A stretch of DNA of 64,000 nt from Lysinibacillus xylanilyticus (GCF_001183605.1 NZ_LFXJ01000005.1:1165565-1229564); one strand, 5' to 3'. Positions 1 through 8,749 are shown, counted from the first letter of the stretch. Notes: generated by a model from the letters alone, not told the origin. A program made the numbers and translations.

Positions 1-308
1 ATAGTAACAACTTTTTTCTCGTCTACTTCATTTTTCTTCTTTTGCACATATCCAAGGGATGAAATGATATCGGTTAGCTTGCCTCGAACTGTTGGATACG
101 AAATCCCTAGTTCCTTTTCAACTTCTTTAATATTCCCTCTGCATGTTAAAAATACTTCCACAAAATGAAGCTGATCCTTCGATAAGGATGCCAACTTAGA
201 TAATTCAAACTCATTTTCAATCGTCGTGTGACAATGAGAGCACTGCAACTTTGTAATTTTCAATGTTTTACTGCAGACAGGACAATTTGTAATTACTTTA
301 TAAGCCAT
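1..308 (-). CDS. DUF2089 family protein, C-terminus cut by window edge
   Basis: This is a partial gene read leftwards off the window. It begins MAYKVITNCPVCSKTLKITK and shows a small zinc ribbon (CPVC near residue 9, CSHC near 23). A helix-turn-helix-like stretch follows (NIKEVEKELGISYPTVRGKL), which is the usual build of DUF2089 proteins and points to a DNA-binding regulator. The start ATG at 308-306 has an AAAGGAAAGGA ribosome site just upstream. About 102 codons are visible. Its targets are not known. It is too short for a long-ORF list because it runs off the edge. Family assignment is by recognition of the motif order. Confidence 0.8.
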   Translation of the reverse strand, partial: MAYKVITNCPVCSKTLKITKLQCSHCHTTIENEFELSKLASLSKDQLHFVEVFLTCRGNIKEVEKELGISYPTVRGKLTDIISSLGYVQKKKNEVDEKKVVT

Positions 309-337
309 AATGAAGTCCTTTCCTTTTAGTTTATTTG

Positions 338-366
338 ATTATACAACAAGGAATTAAAAATGTGAA
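338..366 (-). promoter_or_regulatory. SigA-type promoter for the DUF2089 gene
   Basis: On the minus strand, TTCACA (366-361) and TATAAT (343-338) are separated by 17 bases, about 30 bases ahead of the DUF2089 start. The -10 is perfect. The rest of the 309-627 gap is AT-rich. It holds no other gene, but a short fragment near 460-480 (GCTGTTTTCTCAAAGATTG) is repeated near 44430. Confidence 0.6.
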
Positions 367-627
367 CAATGAAGTTAATTTTTTGGATAAAAATAATCAA
401 TAATGTTAATTTGTTTTTTAATATTATTGATTATCCGTTTTCTTTGAATTTAAAAAAAGCTGTTTTCTCAAAGATTGATGTTTCTTCTCTTAATAGCGCA
501 GGTTAGGTGAATAAGTAATTGGAACATCATACCATTTCGTTCGTCTTACAATAAAGCAGGTTAGAAATTATTAAGATTTAAAAGGAGAGGATAGTGTGTT
601 GTATGTATTTAATTGTGGAGGATGAAA

Positions 628-1017
628 ATGAATAACATAAACTACGCAATAGTATCTATCGCATATATTGTTATTGCTTGCTTTGCTCAAGTATTTATTG
701 ATTCGTTACTTTTGCAACTCCTTCTTCCTTTTGTCATTGTACCTATTTATATTTTCTTTTTGCTTATAAAATCTAAACTAGAATTCCACAAATACTTACT
801 TTCTATATATTTAGGATTCTTTTGTTCTGTTTTTATTTATTCGTTTATAATTTTATTCCCTTCGCCCCCTAAAGAACTGCCACCGGGCGAGATTGTTTTA
901 GGCGCAGATCTAATATTAATATTTTGGATATCAACAATACAATTTTTTATTCTGAACTTATTAACTGTCATTTTATATTTATTCCACAGACTATTTAAGA
1001 AGAGGTATATAGAGTAG
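628..1017 (+). CDS. Small integral membrane protein, unknown function
   Basis: The product is 129 residues and starts MNNINYAIVSIAYIVIACFA. It is almost entirely hydrophobic, with about four predicted membrane helices (roughly residues 5-25, 28-48, 58-80 and 95-120) and a short charged tail (HRLFKKRYIE). I chose the ATG at 628 because GGAGG (617-621) lies six bases upstream. An in-frame TTG at 613 would put the ribosome site inside the gene. I do not recognise a family. It stands alone, with no operon partner. Confidence 0.6.
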   Translation: MNNINYAIVSIAYIVIACFAQVFIDSLLLQLLLPFVIVPIYIFFLLIKSKLEFHKYLLSIYLGFFCSVFIYSFIILFPSPPKELPPGEIVLGADLILIFWISTIQFFILNLLTVILYLFHRLFKKRYIE

Positions 1018-1103
1018 TAATAGGAACAATCTTTACGAATCAGCCTAAAAATGAATGATCAAAATGGAGTTTATATTCCAACTTAAGAATTATTAAAATT
1101 TCA

Positions 1104-1255
1104 TAGTTCTTTCTCGAGGAAGCGATCCGCCATAAAACGTGTTGCTTGTAAATCATGATAATTAATGAGAGGTTCTTCTAATACCTTAAAAATCGTCTGC
1201 TTCGGATTAAATGAATGACAGCTTGCAGATGGTCTACAAGCTTGTAAAGAAAGTC
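1104..1255 (-). pseudogene. Decayed, internally deleted remnant of an oligopeptide/nickel ABC ATPase
   Basis: Three blocks here match, in the same order and strand, three separated blocks of the intact ATPase gene at 3318-4121. AGTTCTTTCTCGAGGA at 1105-1120 matches near 3335. CGTGTTGCTTGTAAATCATG matches near 3470. The 65-base block GAGAGGTTCTTCTAAT... through GGATTAAATGAATGA matches near 3770-3835. The intervening coding sequence is missing. This is what a duplicated or paralogous oppF-type gene looks like after deletions. The remaining 1256-1565 stretch shows no gene. Confidence 0.75.
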
Positions 1256-1565
1256 TCGGTGTTAAAGTATAAAATCCAGCCAGCTAATAATCGAGAGGTC
1301 ATGATAAAATTAACCGGGCCAATTGGTAATGTTTGGTTAGATTAATCATCCAAATTAACACTTTAGCCCCTTTTCATCCAATTATTCCAACATTTTTTAG
1401 TAAAATTGCCCATGATTGTTGCAGAAGTTTTACACAGTTAAAAATAAGGTTTCAATTTTGCTGTTTAAGAGTAATCGGTAATATTAATGAAAAATAACTC
1501 ATGCCTGTTTCATGCTATTCTTACTTTATTCAAAAACAAAAGCTTTTTGAAAGGAGTAAGGTTAA

Positions 1566-2480
1566 ATGAAGAAAAAATTATTACTACCCATTTTCGCATC
1601 GTTTATGTTCTTCACAGGCATGGGTGTTCATGAAGCGAAAGCGGCAACAATTGCAGATATAACGAATACAGCAAAAGCATATATAGGTGTTCCTTATCAA
1701 TATGGAGGGACAGATATTAAGACAGGTATAGATTGTTCAGCATATACACAAATCGTTTTTTCTAAGTTAGGGATTTCACTACAACGTACATCTACATCTC
1801 AATATCAGCAAGGTACTTCGATTGCTAAAGATCAGTTGAAGACTGGTGATCTTGTATTCTTTAATACTTCGGGAAGCGGTGTTTCTCATGTTGGCATTTA
1901 CATAGGTGACAGCAATTTTATTTCAGCTACTACAAGCTCTGGGGTTAAAATCGATAAAATCAATGATCCTTATTACTGGGGATCTCGTTACGTAGGGGCA
2001 AAACGCGTAGCAAACTTCACTGAAAATGATTTAGGAGAAGTAAAAGGTGAGGAAATCGACTTTAGCGTTTATGCATCACGTGGAGAGGTAGCTCTTAAAC
2101 TGGCTAATCAATTACATTTAGATACTAGTAACACTAATTCAAGTTTTCCTGATGTAACACCAACGTCTAAATATGCGGGTGCTGCGGAAGCACTAAAAAA
2201 AATCGGCGTCTTTACGGGGGATGAAAATGGAAAATTCAATCCTGGTTCTCCGATGACACGTGGTCAATTATCGAAAGTTTTAGTGGAAGCATTCCATTTA
2301 AAACAACAAGGAGCAGCAGTACAATTTGATGATGTTTCAAGTACGCATTGGGCTTACAATTATGTATCAATTCTAGCTTCCAATAAAGTTACAGTTGGTA
2401 AAGGTGACAATACTTTCGGAGTGAACGACAATGTTACACTTGTACAATTAGATGCCTTTATCCAACGACTAGCTAAATAA
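1566..2480 (+). CDS. Secreted NlpC/P60 peptidoglycan endopeptidase with C-terminal SLH domains
   Basis: A 304-residue exported cell-wall enzyme. Residues 1-27 form a signal peptide (MKKKLLLPIFASFMFFTGMG, cleavage near AKA-A). Residues 30-150 are an NlpC/P60 domain, expected to cut gamma-D-Glu-meso-DAP type bonds in stem peptides. The nucleophile is Cys57 in GIDCSAY and the histidine is His108 in SHVGIYIG. The third catalytic position, often His/Asn/Gln in the FxxA segment, is Ser here (NFISA, about 120). Residues 170-304 contain two SLH-like repeats (FPDV...ALKKIGVFTGDENGKFNPGSPMTRGQ and FDDVSSTHWAYNYVS), which anchor proteins to pyruvylated secondary wall polymer. Normally three SLH motifs are needed, so anchoring may be weaker or the copies degenerate. 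GAAAGGAG precedes the ATG. Confidence 0.88.
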   Translation: MKKKLLLPIFASFMFFTGMGVHEAKAATIADITNTAKAYIGVPYQYGGTDIKTGIDCSAYTQIVFSKLGISLQRTSTSQYQQGTSIAKDQLKTGDLVFFNTSGSGVSHVGIYIGDSNFISATTSSGVKIDKINDPYYWGSRYVGAKRVANFTENDLGEVKGEEIDFSVYASRGEVALKLANQLHLDTSNTNSSFPDVTPTSKYAGAAEALKKIGVFTGDENGKFNPGSPMTRGQLSKVLVEAFHLKQQGAAVQFDDVSSTHWAYNYVSILASNKVTVGKGDNTFGVNDNVTLVQLDAFIQRLAK

Positions 2481-2487
2481 CTTCAAG

Positions 2488-2524
2488 AAAAGGTGTTTCA
2501 TCTATGGATGAGATACCTTTTTCT
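2488..2524 (+). terminator. Rho-independent terminator of the NlpC/P60-SLH gene
   Basis: AAAAGGTGTTTCATC pairs with GATGAGATACCTTTTT around a TATG loop, eight bases after the stop codon, followed by a T-rich tract. Confidence 0.8.
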
Positions 2525-2584
2525 TCTTATGCTTCTAAGCAATATTATTTCACACTTCTCCCTACCTCATAATCACTATACATA

Positions 2585-2614
2585 TAAAAAAGCCAGTACT
2601 AATTGTACTGACTT
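2585..2614 (-). terminator. Minus-strand terminator downstream of the Nudix gene
   Basis: Read on the minus strand, AGTCAGTAC and GTACTGGCT flank AATTA and are followed by TTTTTT. It lies about 200 bases beyond the Nudix stop codon, so the 2525-2817 gap is mostly 3' untranslated sequence. Nothing else is evident in that gap. Confidence 0.65.
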
Positions 2615-2817
2615 AAACAATTATTCAAGTTGTTTGATCATTTTTTAGGAAGATAAAACACTATTTTTCAAGTGTTCTATCTACAGGTATCATATTAAAA
2701 TAGAGTTTCTTTTTAATAAAGCTTGATAATTCTAATATCCCTTATCTACTTATTACCTCCACTTACTGGAATACTACCCAATGTACAAGTAAGAAGGCTC
2801 TTAACTCAATTAGTGAT

Positions 2818-3246
2818 CTAAAGCAAATCGACTAATCCGTCTGGAACTAATACTAATTTATTATTAGTAAAATCGCTAATTGGCTTCCAAAGCAATTTGA
2901 AGATTGCTCCATTATCTTCTTGTCCGAAAAAAGAAGGTTTTTCATAAAAGGACTTTTCAATAAACTCTGCATCATATACAAAAACTACTTCGTGTCCGAG
3001 GTCACCTTTATATGTAAATATGTTTTCGATTGTACCTAAATAGTTTAAGTTCTTTATGGTTGCCCCGATTTCTTCGAGTACTTCCCTCTTTATTGCTTGA
3101 GAACTTGTCTCCCCATATTCAATTCCTCCGCCAATTGGCCGATAGTAATGATTTCCCTTTACTTCATCGAAGCCTTCAGAGACAAGTATTGAATCGCCTT
3201 TCCTAAATACACAAATAGCAATTGGTCGAATTTGACCTTTCCTCAT
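2818..3246 (-). CDS. Nudix hydrolase
   Basis: A 142-residue protein with a complete Nudix box, GGIEYGETSSQAIKREVLEE followed by IGA (about residues 39-62), fitting Gx5Ex7REUxEExGU. The N-terminal strand RPIAICVFRKGDSILVSEG and the inserted GNHYYRPIGGG are typical of small house-cleaning Nudix enzymes that act on nucleoside diphosphate-linked substrates. The substrate cannot be read from the sequence. It lies downstream of the ABC importer on the same strand but 70 bases away, and it is preceded by its own ribosome site (GGAGGTATGGC overlapping the start region), so it may be a separate unit. Confidence 0.85.
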   Translation of the reverse strand: MRKGQIRPIAICVFRKGDSILVSEGFDEVKGNHYYRPIGGGIEYGETSSQAIKREVLEEIGATIKNLNYLGTIENIFTYKGDLGHEVVFVYDAEFIEKSFYEKPSFFGQEDNGAIFKLLWKPISDFTNNKLVLVPDGLVDLL

Positions 3247-3317
3247 GCCATACCTCCATTATCAACCGTATAAGATTTTTCATTATTATAACAATGTTAT
3301 ATAACTAACCCGCTTCT

Positions 3318-4121
3318 TTATCGAAAAAATTTCTTAGTTCTTTCTCGAGGATGCGATGGCAAAATTGCATTGTATAACTCTAGAGATGCGGGATGCTTGT
3401 ATGCTTCATCTTTCCCAATCTCCTCAACTAGTTGTCCGTGCTCCATCACGACGATGCGGTCTGACATATAACGTGTCGCTTGTAAATCATGAGAAATAAA
3501 AATGTATGCAAGCTGCATGTCTTTTTGCAGTGTTTGTAGTAATTGTATAATATGCTTCTGCAAAATCATATCAAGACTACTAATGGCTTCATCTAAAACA
3601 ATCAGTTTTGGATTTAAAGCAAGAGCTCTTGCAATGTTGACACGTTGCTGTTGCCCTCCACTAAGTTGCGAAGGGTTTTTTTGAGCAATTGTACTTTCTA
3701 ACTCCACACAGTCTAGTAATTCCCTTACTTTATGTTGTCTCTCTGTTTTGCTGAACTGTTCGAAATTAAGGAGAGGTTCTTCTACTATCTCAAAAATCGT
3801 ATGCTTCGGATTAAATGAATGATAGCTATTTTGAAAGACAGCCTGTAAATCTCTACGTATTATTTTTTTGTGCTTACTTGTTGTTTCGTAAAGATTAATA
3901 CCTTGAAATAGAACCTCACCTTTTGTTGGTCGCTCAATTCCTAAAATAATACGGCCTAATGTACTTTTGCCCGAACCACTTTGCCCGACGATTCCTAAAC
4001 ACTCGCCCTCCTGAAGTGAAAATGTCACCCCTTGTAATACGGGAGCTTCCTGTCCTCGTTTAAACATGAATGGTCTTTGAGCATACTGCATCTCTATATT
4101 TTTCACTTCTAGTAGCGTCAT
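3318..4121 (-). CDS. Nickel/peptide-type ABC importer, ATP-binding protein 2 (NikE/OppF-like)
   Basis: A 267-residue cytoplasmic ATPase of the peptide/nickel family. Walker A is GQSGSGKST (about 47-55), the signature is LSGGQQQR (about 153), and Walker B is LIVLDEAISSLD (about 174). The C-terminal segment KHPASLELYNAILP is the usual OppF/NikE tail. It would pair with the ATPase at 4134 to form the heterodimer that drives import. It is the last gene of the five-gene operon. AGAGGTGAAAAAATATG gives a good start. A decayed relative lies at 1104-1255. Confidence 0.88.
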   Translation of the reverse strand: MTLLEVKNIEMQYAQRPFMFKRGQEAPVLQGVTFSLQEGECLGIVGQSGSGKSTLGRIILGIERPTKGEVLFQGINLYETTSKHKKIIRRDLQAVFQNSYHSFNPKHTIFEIVEEPLLNFEQFSKTERQHKVRELLDCVELESTIAQKNPSQLSGGQQQRVNIARALALNPKLIVLDEAISSLDMILQKHIIQLLQTLQKDMQLAYIFISHDLQATRYMSDRIVVMEHGQLVEEIGKDEAYKHPASLELYNAILPSHPRERTKKFFR

Positions 4122-4133
4122 ATTTTTTCACCT

Positions 4134-4907
4134 CTAAAACATTATTCTTGATTGTAACAGTTTTTTTGTATAGGGATGCTGAGGTGTATCAAAAAAATCA
4201 TAGACATTCGCGTGCTCAATCATTTCGCCTTGATACATCACAGCCACGTCGTCAGCTAGTTCAGCAATAACACCTAAATCATGTGTCACAAGAATAATAG
4301 CAGCCTCTGTTTCTGAGCGAATACGATCAAATAGTGTTAATATTTGTTTTTGATTGACTGTGTCAAGGGCTGTCGTTGGCTCATCTGCAATATATATAGA
4401 AGATTGTATCGCCAATGATAAAGCAATCATTACTCGCTGTAACATTCCGCCACTTAATTGGAAAGGATAATAGTGCAGAAGCTTCTCTGGATTGGGTAAG
4501 TTGACTTTATACATGGCATCAATAGCAATCTGTCTTATTTCTTTTTTAGTCATCACAAAGTGAGCTTTTAATGATTCTCGAAAATGGCTTTCGATTGTTT
4601 GAATACTATCAAAAGCTGTAGACGGATTTTGCATAATCATAGACAGATGCCTTCCGCGATACGCTCTCATTTTAGAGGCTGATACATTCAATAAATTTTC
4701 TTGTTGGTAGATGATTTGTCCTTGGGTGATCTGCGCCGCAGCCGGTAATGATTGCATGATGGCGTGGCAAAGCATTGTCTTTCCACTACCACTTTCCCCT
4801 ATAATCCCCAATACACGCCCTTTATAGGCTGTCATATTGATTGAGGTTAATATATTTTTCTCACCGATTTTTACCGTTAAGTCTTTCACTTCTAAAACTT
4901 TCTCCAT
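4134..4907 (-). CDS. Nickel/peptide-type ABC importer, ATP-binding protein 1 (NikD/OppD-like)
   Basis: A 257-residue ATPase. Walker A is GESGSGKT, the signature is LSGGMLQR, and Walker B is IYIADEPTTALD. It ends after the family's conserved HPYTKKLLQSRI. I start it at the ATG at 4907 (MEKVLEVKDLTVKIG), which has AAGGGG seven bases upstream, rather than at an in-frame ATG seven codons earlier that overlaps the permease gene. It is the partner ATPase of the 3318 gene, twelve bases apart. The Opp/Nik subfamily imports di/oligopeptides, nickel, or metal-metallophore complexes. Riboswitch control of this operon argues for cobalt. Confidence 0.88.
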   Translation of the reverse strand: MEKVLEVKDLTVKIGEKNILTSINMTAYKGRVLGIIGESGSGKTMLCHAIMQSLPAAAQITQGQIIYQQENLLNVSASKMRAYRGRHLSMIMQNPSTAFDSIQTIESHFRESLKAHFVMTKKEIRQIAIDAMYKVNLPNPEKLLHYYPFQLSGGMLQRVMIALSLAIQSSIYIADEPTTALDTVNQKQILTLFDRIRSETEAAIILVTHDLGVIAELADDVAVMYQGEMIEHANVYDFFDTPQHPYTKKLLQSRIMF

Positions 4908-4920
4908 AATTACCCCTTTA

Positions 4921-5730
4921 CTAGCCAAGCTTCTTAAAACTACTTGCCAAATGATTCAATAATAGCACAACAAGGACGATGGCAAGTCCAGGATAAAGCA
5001 TTAATTCAGGATGTTGACGGATGTATTGTTTTCCTTCATTCACCATCATTCCCCATTCAGGAATAGGGGCCTGCACGCCAAGTCCAATAAAGGAAAATCC
5101 TGCGATTTCTAAAATAACCTTCCCTATATCTAAAACAACTATTGTTACGATAGGTGGCAGTAAATTGGGGATATAATGGCGTATGATTAATTTGATGCCT
5201 GAAGTGCCACTGATTCTTGCTGCTTGAATAAAATCTTTTTCATTCAACCCAATAAATAAACCTCTTATCAATCTTGAATAATAAATAAATTGCGTAAAAA
5301 CAAGTGCGATTAACACATTTTTTAAGCTAGGACCTAATAAACCTAAAAGTCCAAATGCAAGGACAAGTGTAGGAAAAGCTAATAAAATATCACATATTCG
5401 AATAAATAGATAATCTACAATGCCTCTTTTTAGCGCAACGAAAGCACCTACTAAAATAGCTAAAAGAATGGCTACTATTTGAATGACAAGCGCTGATCCT
5501 AAAGAATAGCGAATAGCTAAAAGCATTCGTGAGAAAACACATCTTCCTAAATGATCTGTACCAAATGGATAGTCCCATGAAGGGGCTAAAAATTTCTTTG
5601 ATATATCAACTGCTAAAGGGTCATGGGGCATTAATACTGGCGCAAACAATCCCAATAAGCCAATGACTAGCAGTATCGTTAGACTAAATAATCTTTTTAC
5701 ATTTGCTCTTTCTTTTCGTAATAGGCTCAC
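4921..5730 (-). CDS. ABC importer permease 2 (NikC/DppC-like)
   Basis: A 269-residue inner membrane permease with the N-terminal segment typical of DppC/NikC (FAPVLMPHDPLAVDISKKFLAPS...FGTDHLGRCVFSRML). The binding-protein-dependent transport domain and its EAA-type loop (ARISGTSGIKLIIRHYIPNLLPPI) contact the ATPases. About five to six membrane helices are expected. It follows the first permease with a one-base gap, so the two are likely translated together and form the heterodimeric channel. Confidence 0.87.
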   Translation of the reverse strand: MSLLRKERANVKRLFSLTILLVIGLLGLFAPVLMPHDPLAVDISKKFLAPSWDYPFGTDHLGRCVFSRMLLAIRYSLGSALVIQIVAILLAILVGAFVALKRGIVDYLFIRICDILLAFPTLVLAFGLLGLLGPSLKNVLIALVFTQFIYYSRLIRGLFIGLNEKDFIQAARISGTSGIKLIIRHYIPNLLPPIVTIVVLDIGKVILEIAGFSFIGLGVQAPIPEWGMMVNEGKQYIRQHPELMLYPGLAIVLVVLLLNHLASSFKKLG

Positions 5731-5731
5731 T

Positions 5732-6685
5732 TCAATCTCTCCTGTCCTTCATCATCAGATGAGGATCCAATAGACGATGCAATACATCTGTGCATAAATT
5801 TGCAAGCACATAAATGACAGCAATAATCAATACATAGCATTGCACAACTGGGTAATCTCTGTTAATAATGGATTCTATTAAATATCTACCGAGTCCTGGC
5901 CAACTAAAGACCTGCTCCACGATTACTGCACCACCGAGTAAATTACCAAGTGTCATACCTAACAAAGTAGATAGCGGAATAACAGCATTTCTCAAAACAT
6001 GACGTACGAGGATTACAGAGTTTTTTAATCCTCTCAGCTGTGCGTATTGAACATAATGCTGTTGTAATTCTTCAATGATAGCTGAACGGATAAACTGAAC
6101 GAAAAGCCCAATTGTTGGTAAAGCTAATGCGAATGCAGGTAAAACTAGATGAGCTAGTGTACCTTTCCCATTTGTCGGGAAGATTCCTAATTTTAAGCTA
6201 AATAAATATAGTAGTAAAAAACCTAACCAAAATGTTGGAATCGACACACTCATGACGGTAAATAGTCTAATTACTTTATCGATGATGGAATGCTTATATA
6301 ATGCACTTATTATTCCTAATGGCATACTTATTCCTAAAATCAACACAAATGCAGCAACTGCTAATTCAATGGTTGCGGGTAATTTAGCGAATAGCTCATG
6401 TGCTACGGGTAATTTACTAACAAAAGATGTACCAAAATCTAAATGCAAAACGCCTTTTATCCATAGCAAATATTGAATAAGAAAAGGTTTGTCTGTTCCA
6501 AGTTCCTCACGTAATGCTTGAATGGCTTCTGCTGTTGGTGCAACTCTTGCCAATCTTAGAATGACCTCAGCAGGTTCTACTGGGACGAAACGAATAAATA
6601 CAAAGGTCAGGATGGATACGCCCAATAGTACAAACGGTAATGTTAAAATTCTTTTTAAACAAAACATCCATGTCGATTCATACAT
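5732..6685 (-). CDS. ABC importer permease 1 (NikB/DppB-like)
   Basis: A 317-residue permease of the DppB/NikB family. It starts with a membrane helix (LPFVLLGVSILTFVFIRFVP), then the conserved soluble segment PAEVILRLARVAPTAEAIQALREELG. The transport domain has the loop YAQLRGLKNSVILVRHVLRNAVIPL and ends GRYLIESIINRDYPVVQ. Length and order match the family. It is the second gene of the operon, 71 bases after the binding protein gene, with a hairpin in between. Confidence 0.88.
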   Translation of the reverse strand: MYESTWMFCLKRILTLPFVLLGVSILTFVFIRFVPVEPAEVILRLARVAPTAEAIQALREELGTDKPFLIQYLLWIKGVLHLDFGTSFVSKLPVAHELFAKLPATIELAVAAFVLILGISMPLGIISALYKHSIIDKVIRLFTVMSVSIPTFWLGFLLLYLFSLKLGIFPTNGKGTLAHLVLPAFALALPTIGLFVQFIRSAIIEELQQHYVQYAQLRGLKNSVILVRHVLRNAVIPLSTLLGMTLGNLLGGAVIVEQVFSWPGLGRYLIESIINRDYPVVQCYVLIIAVIYVLANLCTDVLHRLLDPHLMMKDRRD

Positions 6686-6714
6686 GCTGTCACTTCCTAA
6701 TCAATCCTATGATA

Positions 6715-6753
6715 AAGAGAGAGATGTCTTTGATCGACATACTCTCTCTTTTA
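6715..6753 (-). other. Intra-operon hairpin between binding protein and permease genes
   Basis: On the minus strand AAAGAGAGAGTATGTC pairs with GACATCTCTCTCTTT around GATCAAA. It has no U tract, so it is unlikely to be a true terminator. Hairpins here commonly protect the upstream binding-protein message and raise its level over the permeases. Confidence 0.6.
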
Positions 6754-6756
6754 CAG

Positions 6757-8376
6757 TTATTTTTCTTTATCCATTTGTGCAAATGGAATATCATATTCAG
6801 ATGCACGTGGAGCAAAATCCTTCATATATGGCTGATAAATCACGCTATTTGTTTCGTAAGATATAGGATAGAATAGTGCTTGGTCATGGAACATTGTTAA
6901 AATATCCGTATAAAGTTGCACTCGCTCTTTTTCATCTGTACCTACTAATAATTGATGAATTTTGTTATCGATTTCTTTGGCATTTGGTAAGCCTAATTTC
7001 GCTTCATAGACACCATTAGCATTTGGTGTGGCTGATTCATTAGCAAAGCTATGTGGATCTGTTGGTGGTCCATTTGTACGCCAGAAATTAATATCGACTT
7101 GATCATCCATCAATTTTTGAAGACCTACCATCACATCTGCGCCTTCTAAATTCAACTGTACCCCTATTTTTGCTAGTTCACCTTGCATTAGTTCCGCCAT
7201 TGGTTTTTGAATCGCATCTGTTGCAATGTAGATTAAATCTATTGTTAGTGGTTGTCCGTTTTTAGAGCGAATTTTTTCACCCTTCTGTAGCGTCCATCCC
7301 GCTTCATCTAGCAATTGCTGCGCTTTTTTCGGGTTATATAAAATTGGAGCTAAATCAATATTGGCATATGGTATAGCATCCCAAAATAGTGTATTGGCAA
7401 CTTTTTCTGTACCATGTGTAATACTGTCAACCATTTGCTCCTTATTGATTGCATATTGAATCGCTTGACGTACCTTTAATTCTGCTAATGGACCTGACTG
7501 TGTATTAAAAAGCAGCGCTCGCGTAGACAAAGGTTCAGACGTAGCGGTTTTATATTTTCCACTATCTTTTAAATACGTATAGTTATCTAAACTAATGATG
7601 CCACGACCATATATTAAATCTAATTCTTCGTTTTCAAATGCCAACGAAATAGATTCTGAATCAGGAATAATTTTTACTTTTATTTTATCTACAAGAGGTT
7701 TTTCACCCCAGTAGTTTTCGTTTCGACTAAATAAAGCATATTCATCCTTTTTGTAATCTGTTAATACCCATGGGCCAGTCCCAATTGGTGCTTTGATTGA
7801 ATCTTGCGTTGTATCGCCTTTAGGGAATCCATTATCCCCTAAAAAACGGAACGGTCTTACGAAGGCAAGCTCATTTAATACAGGGTAATAGGGTTCATCC
7901 AATTGCAAACGAATTGTAAAGTCATCCACTTTCACAACGTCTTTAATATGATTGACCATGCCCATCCAAGAATGCATATCACGATTAGCTAAAACTGCAT
8001 TAAAGTTACGAATCACATTGTCTGCATTAAAAACCGTTCCATCAGAATACTTAACATCTTTTCTCAAATGGAAAACATAAGAGGTTTTATTCTCTGAGAT
8101 GTCCCAACTTTCCGCTAGCTTCGGCGTAATTGTTCCGTCATCGTTATATTCAACCAATGATTCATAGACCATTGCTTGTGCTGTCATTTGATTTGGTAAA
8201 TATGTATGGGGATTTAATGGACCTACATCTAATGGCCACCCAATCGTTATCATTTTTTCGTCTGTCTGTTGTTTCGGTGCTGTCTCTCCCTTTTTATGAT
8301 CATTGCTTGTACAGCCAGTGAGTAAACTGAACATCAAAACAAGCATGAAAGGAAGTAAATACTTAGTTAATCTCAT
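6757..8376 (-). CDS. Nickel/peptide-type ABC importer, substrate-binding lipoprotein (NikA/OppA family)
   Basis: A 539-residue SBP_bac_5 family lipoprotein. Residues 1-22 are a lipoprotein signal with lipobox LLTGC (Cys22). The mature part has the family hallmarks: GPLNPHTYLPNQMTAQAMVYESLV near the start, the PKLAESWDISENKTSYVFHLRKDVKYSDG block, and the FNTQSGPLAELKVRQAIQYAINKEQMV block. It captures the cargo outside the membrane and delivers it to the two permeases. It is the first gene after the cobalamin riboswitch. NikA-like proteins in this family bind nickel or cobalt chelates. The exact ligand is inferred only from regulation. GGAG lies at the right distance from the ATG. Confidence 0.88.
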   Translation of the reverse strand: MRLTKYLLPFMLVLMFSLLTGCTSNDHKKGETAPKQQTDEKMITIGWPLDVGPLNPHTYLPNQMTAQAMVYESLVEYNDDGTITPKLAESWDISENKTSYVFHLRKDVKYSDGTVFNADNVIRNFNAVLANRDMHSWMGMVNHIKDVVKVDDFTIRLQLDEPYYPVLNELAFVRPFRFLGDNGFPKGDTTQDSIKAPIGTGPWVLTDYKKDEYALFSRNENYWGEKPLVDKIKVKIIPDSESISLAFENEELDLIYGRGIISLDNYTYLKDSGKYKTATSEPLSTRALLFNTQSGPLAELKVRQAIQYAINKEQMVDSITHGTEKVANTLFWDAIPYANIDLAPILYNPKKAQQLLDEAGWTLQKGEKIRSKNGQPLTIDLIYIATDAIQKPMAELMQGELAKIGVQLNLEGADVMVGLQKLMDDQVDINFWRTNGPPTDPHSFANESATPNANGVYEAKLGLPNAKEIDNKIHQLLVGTDEKERVQLYTDILTMFHDQALFYPISYETNSVIYQPYMKDFAPRASEYDIPFAQMDKEK

Positions 8377-8431
8377 TTTCTGTCTCCTATCTTTGTTTGC
8401 GATGCACGAATCTACTTATTGAAAGAAGGCA

Positions 8432-8462
8432 TAAAAAAAACCTTATTTCAAAAGAATAAGGA
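8432..8462 (-). terminator. Riboswitch expression-platform terminator
   Basis: On the minus strand CCTTATT and AATAAGG flank CTTTTGA and are followed by eight Ts. It lies between the cobalamin aptamer and the transporter genes. Ligand binding would favour this hairpin and stop transcription. Confidence 0.85.
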
Positions 8463-8529
8463 CAGAAAAACTTACTATGAGTATGCTCCCATCCATCTCC
8501 CTATCTTTCGTAGATCATCAATGAATCTC

Positions 8530-8690
8530 CTTACAAGCAGGCATTCTGGCTCATGAATCATGATTCTGCTTCACCTTCCCAAGTAATCACTCAGTGGTAA
8601 TAGAAACAAAACTCCTCATTTACAGCTGCGGGACAGCATGGGATTTACACCCATTTTCCTTTTAATTGAATGAAAGTTATCTCACTCAAA
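8530..8690 (-). promoter_or_regulatory. Cobalamin (B12) riboswitch aptamer
   Basis: The minus strand carries the diagnostic blocks in order: GGGTGTAAATCCCATGCTGT then CCCGCAGCTGTAAATGAGGA, ACCACTGAGTG, GGGAAGGTGAAGC, and GAGCCAGAATGCCTGCTTGT. These match the conserved core, L5/L13 region and the closing segment of the cobalamin (AdoCbl) riboswitch family. It precedes a terminator and a Ni/Co-type ABC importer, so the operon is predicted to be shut off when B12 is plentiful. Confidence 0.93.
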
Positions 8691-8720
8691 CTTGTAATGA
8701 TTTCTATGAAATTAGTATTA

Positions 8721-8749
8721 AACATAACATGCTCTAATGTTCGCGTCAA
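8721..8749 (-). promoter_or_regulatory. SigA-type promoter of the riboswitch-transporter operon
   Basis: TTGACG (8749-8744) and TATGTT (8726-8721) are 17 bases apart on the minus strand, about 30 bases before the aptamer. Confidence 0.65.
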
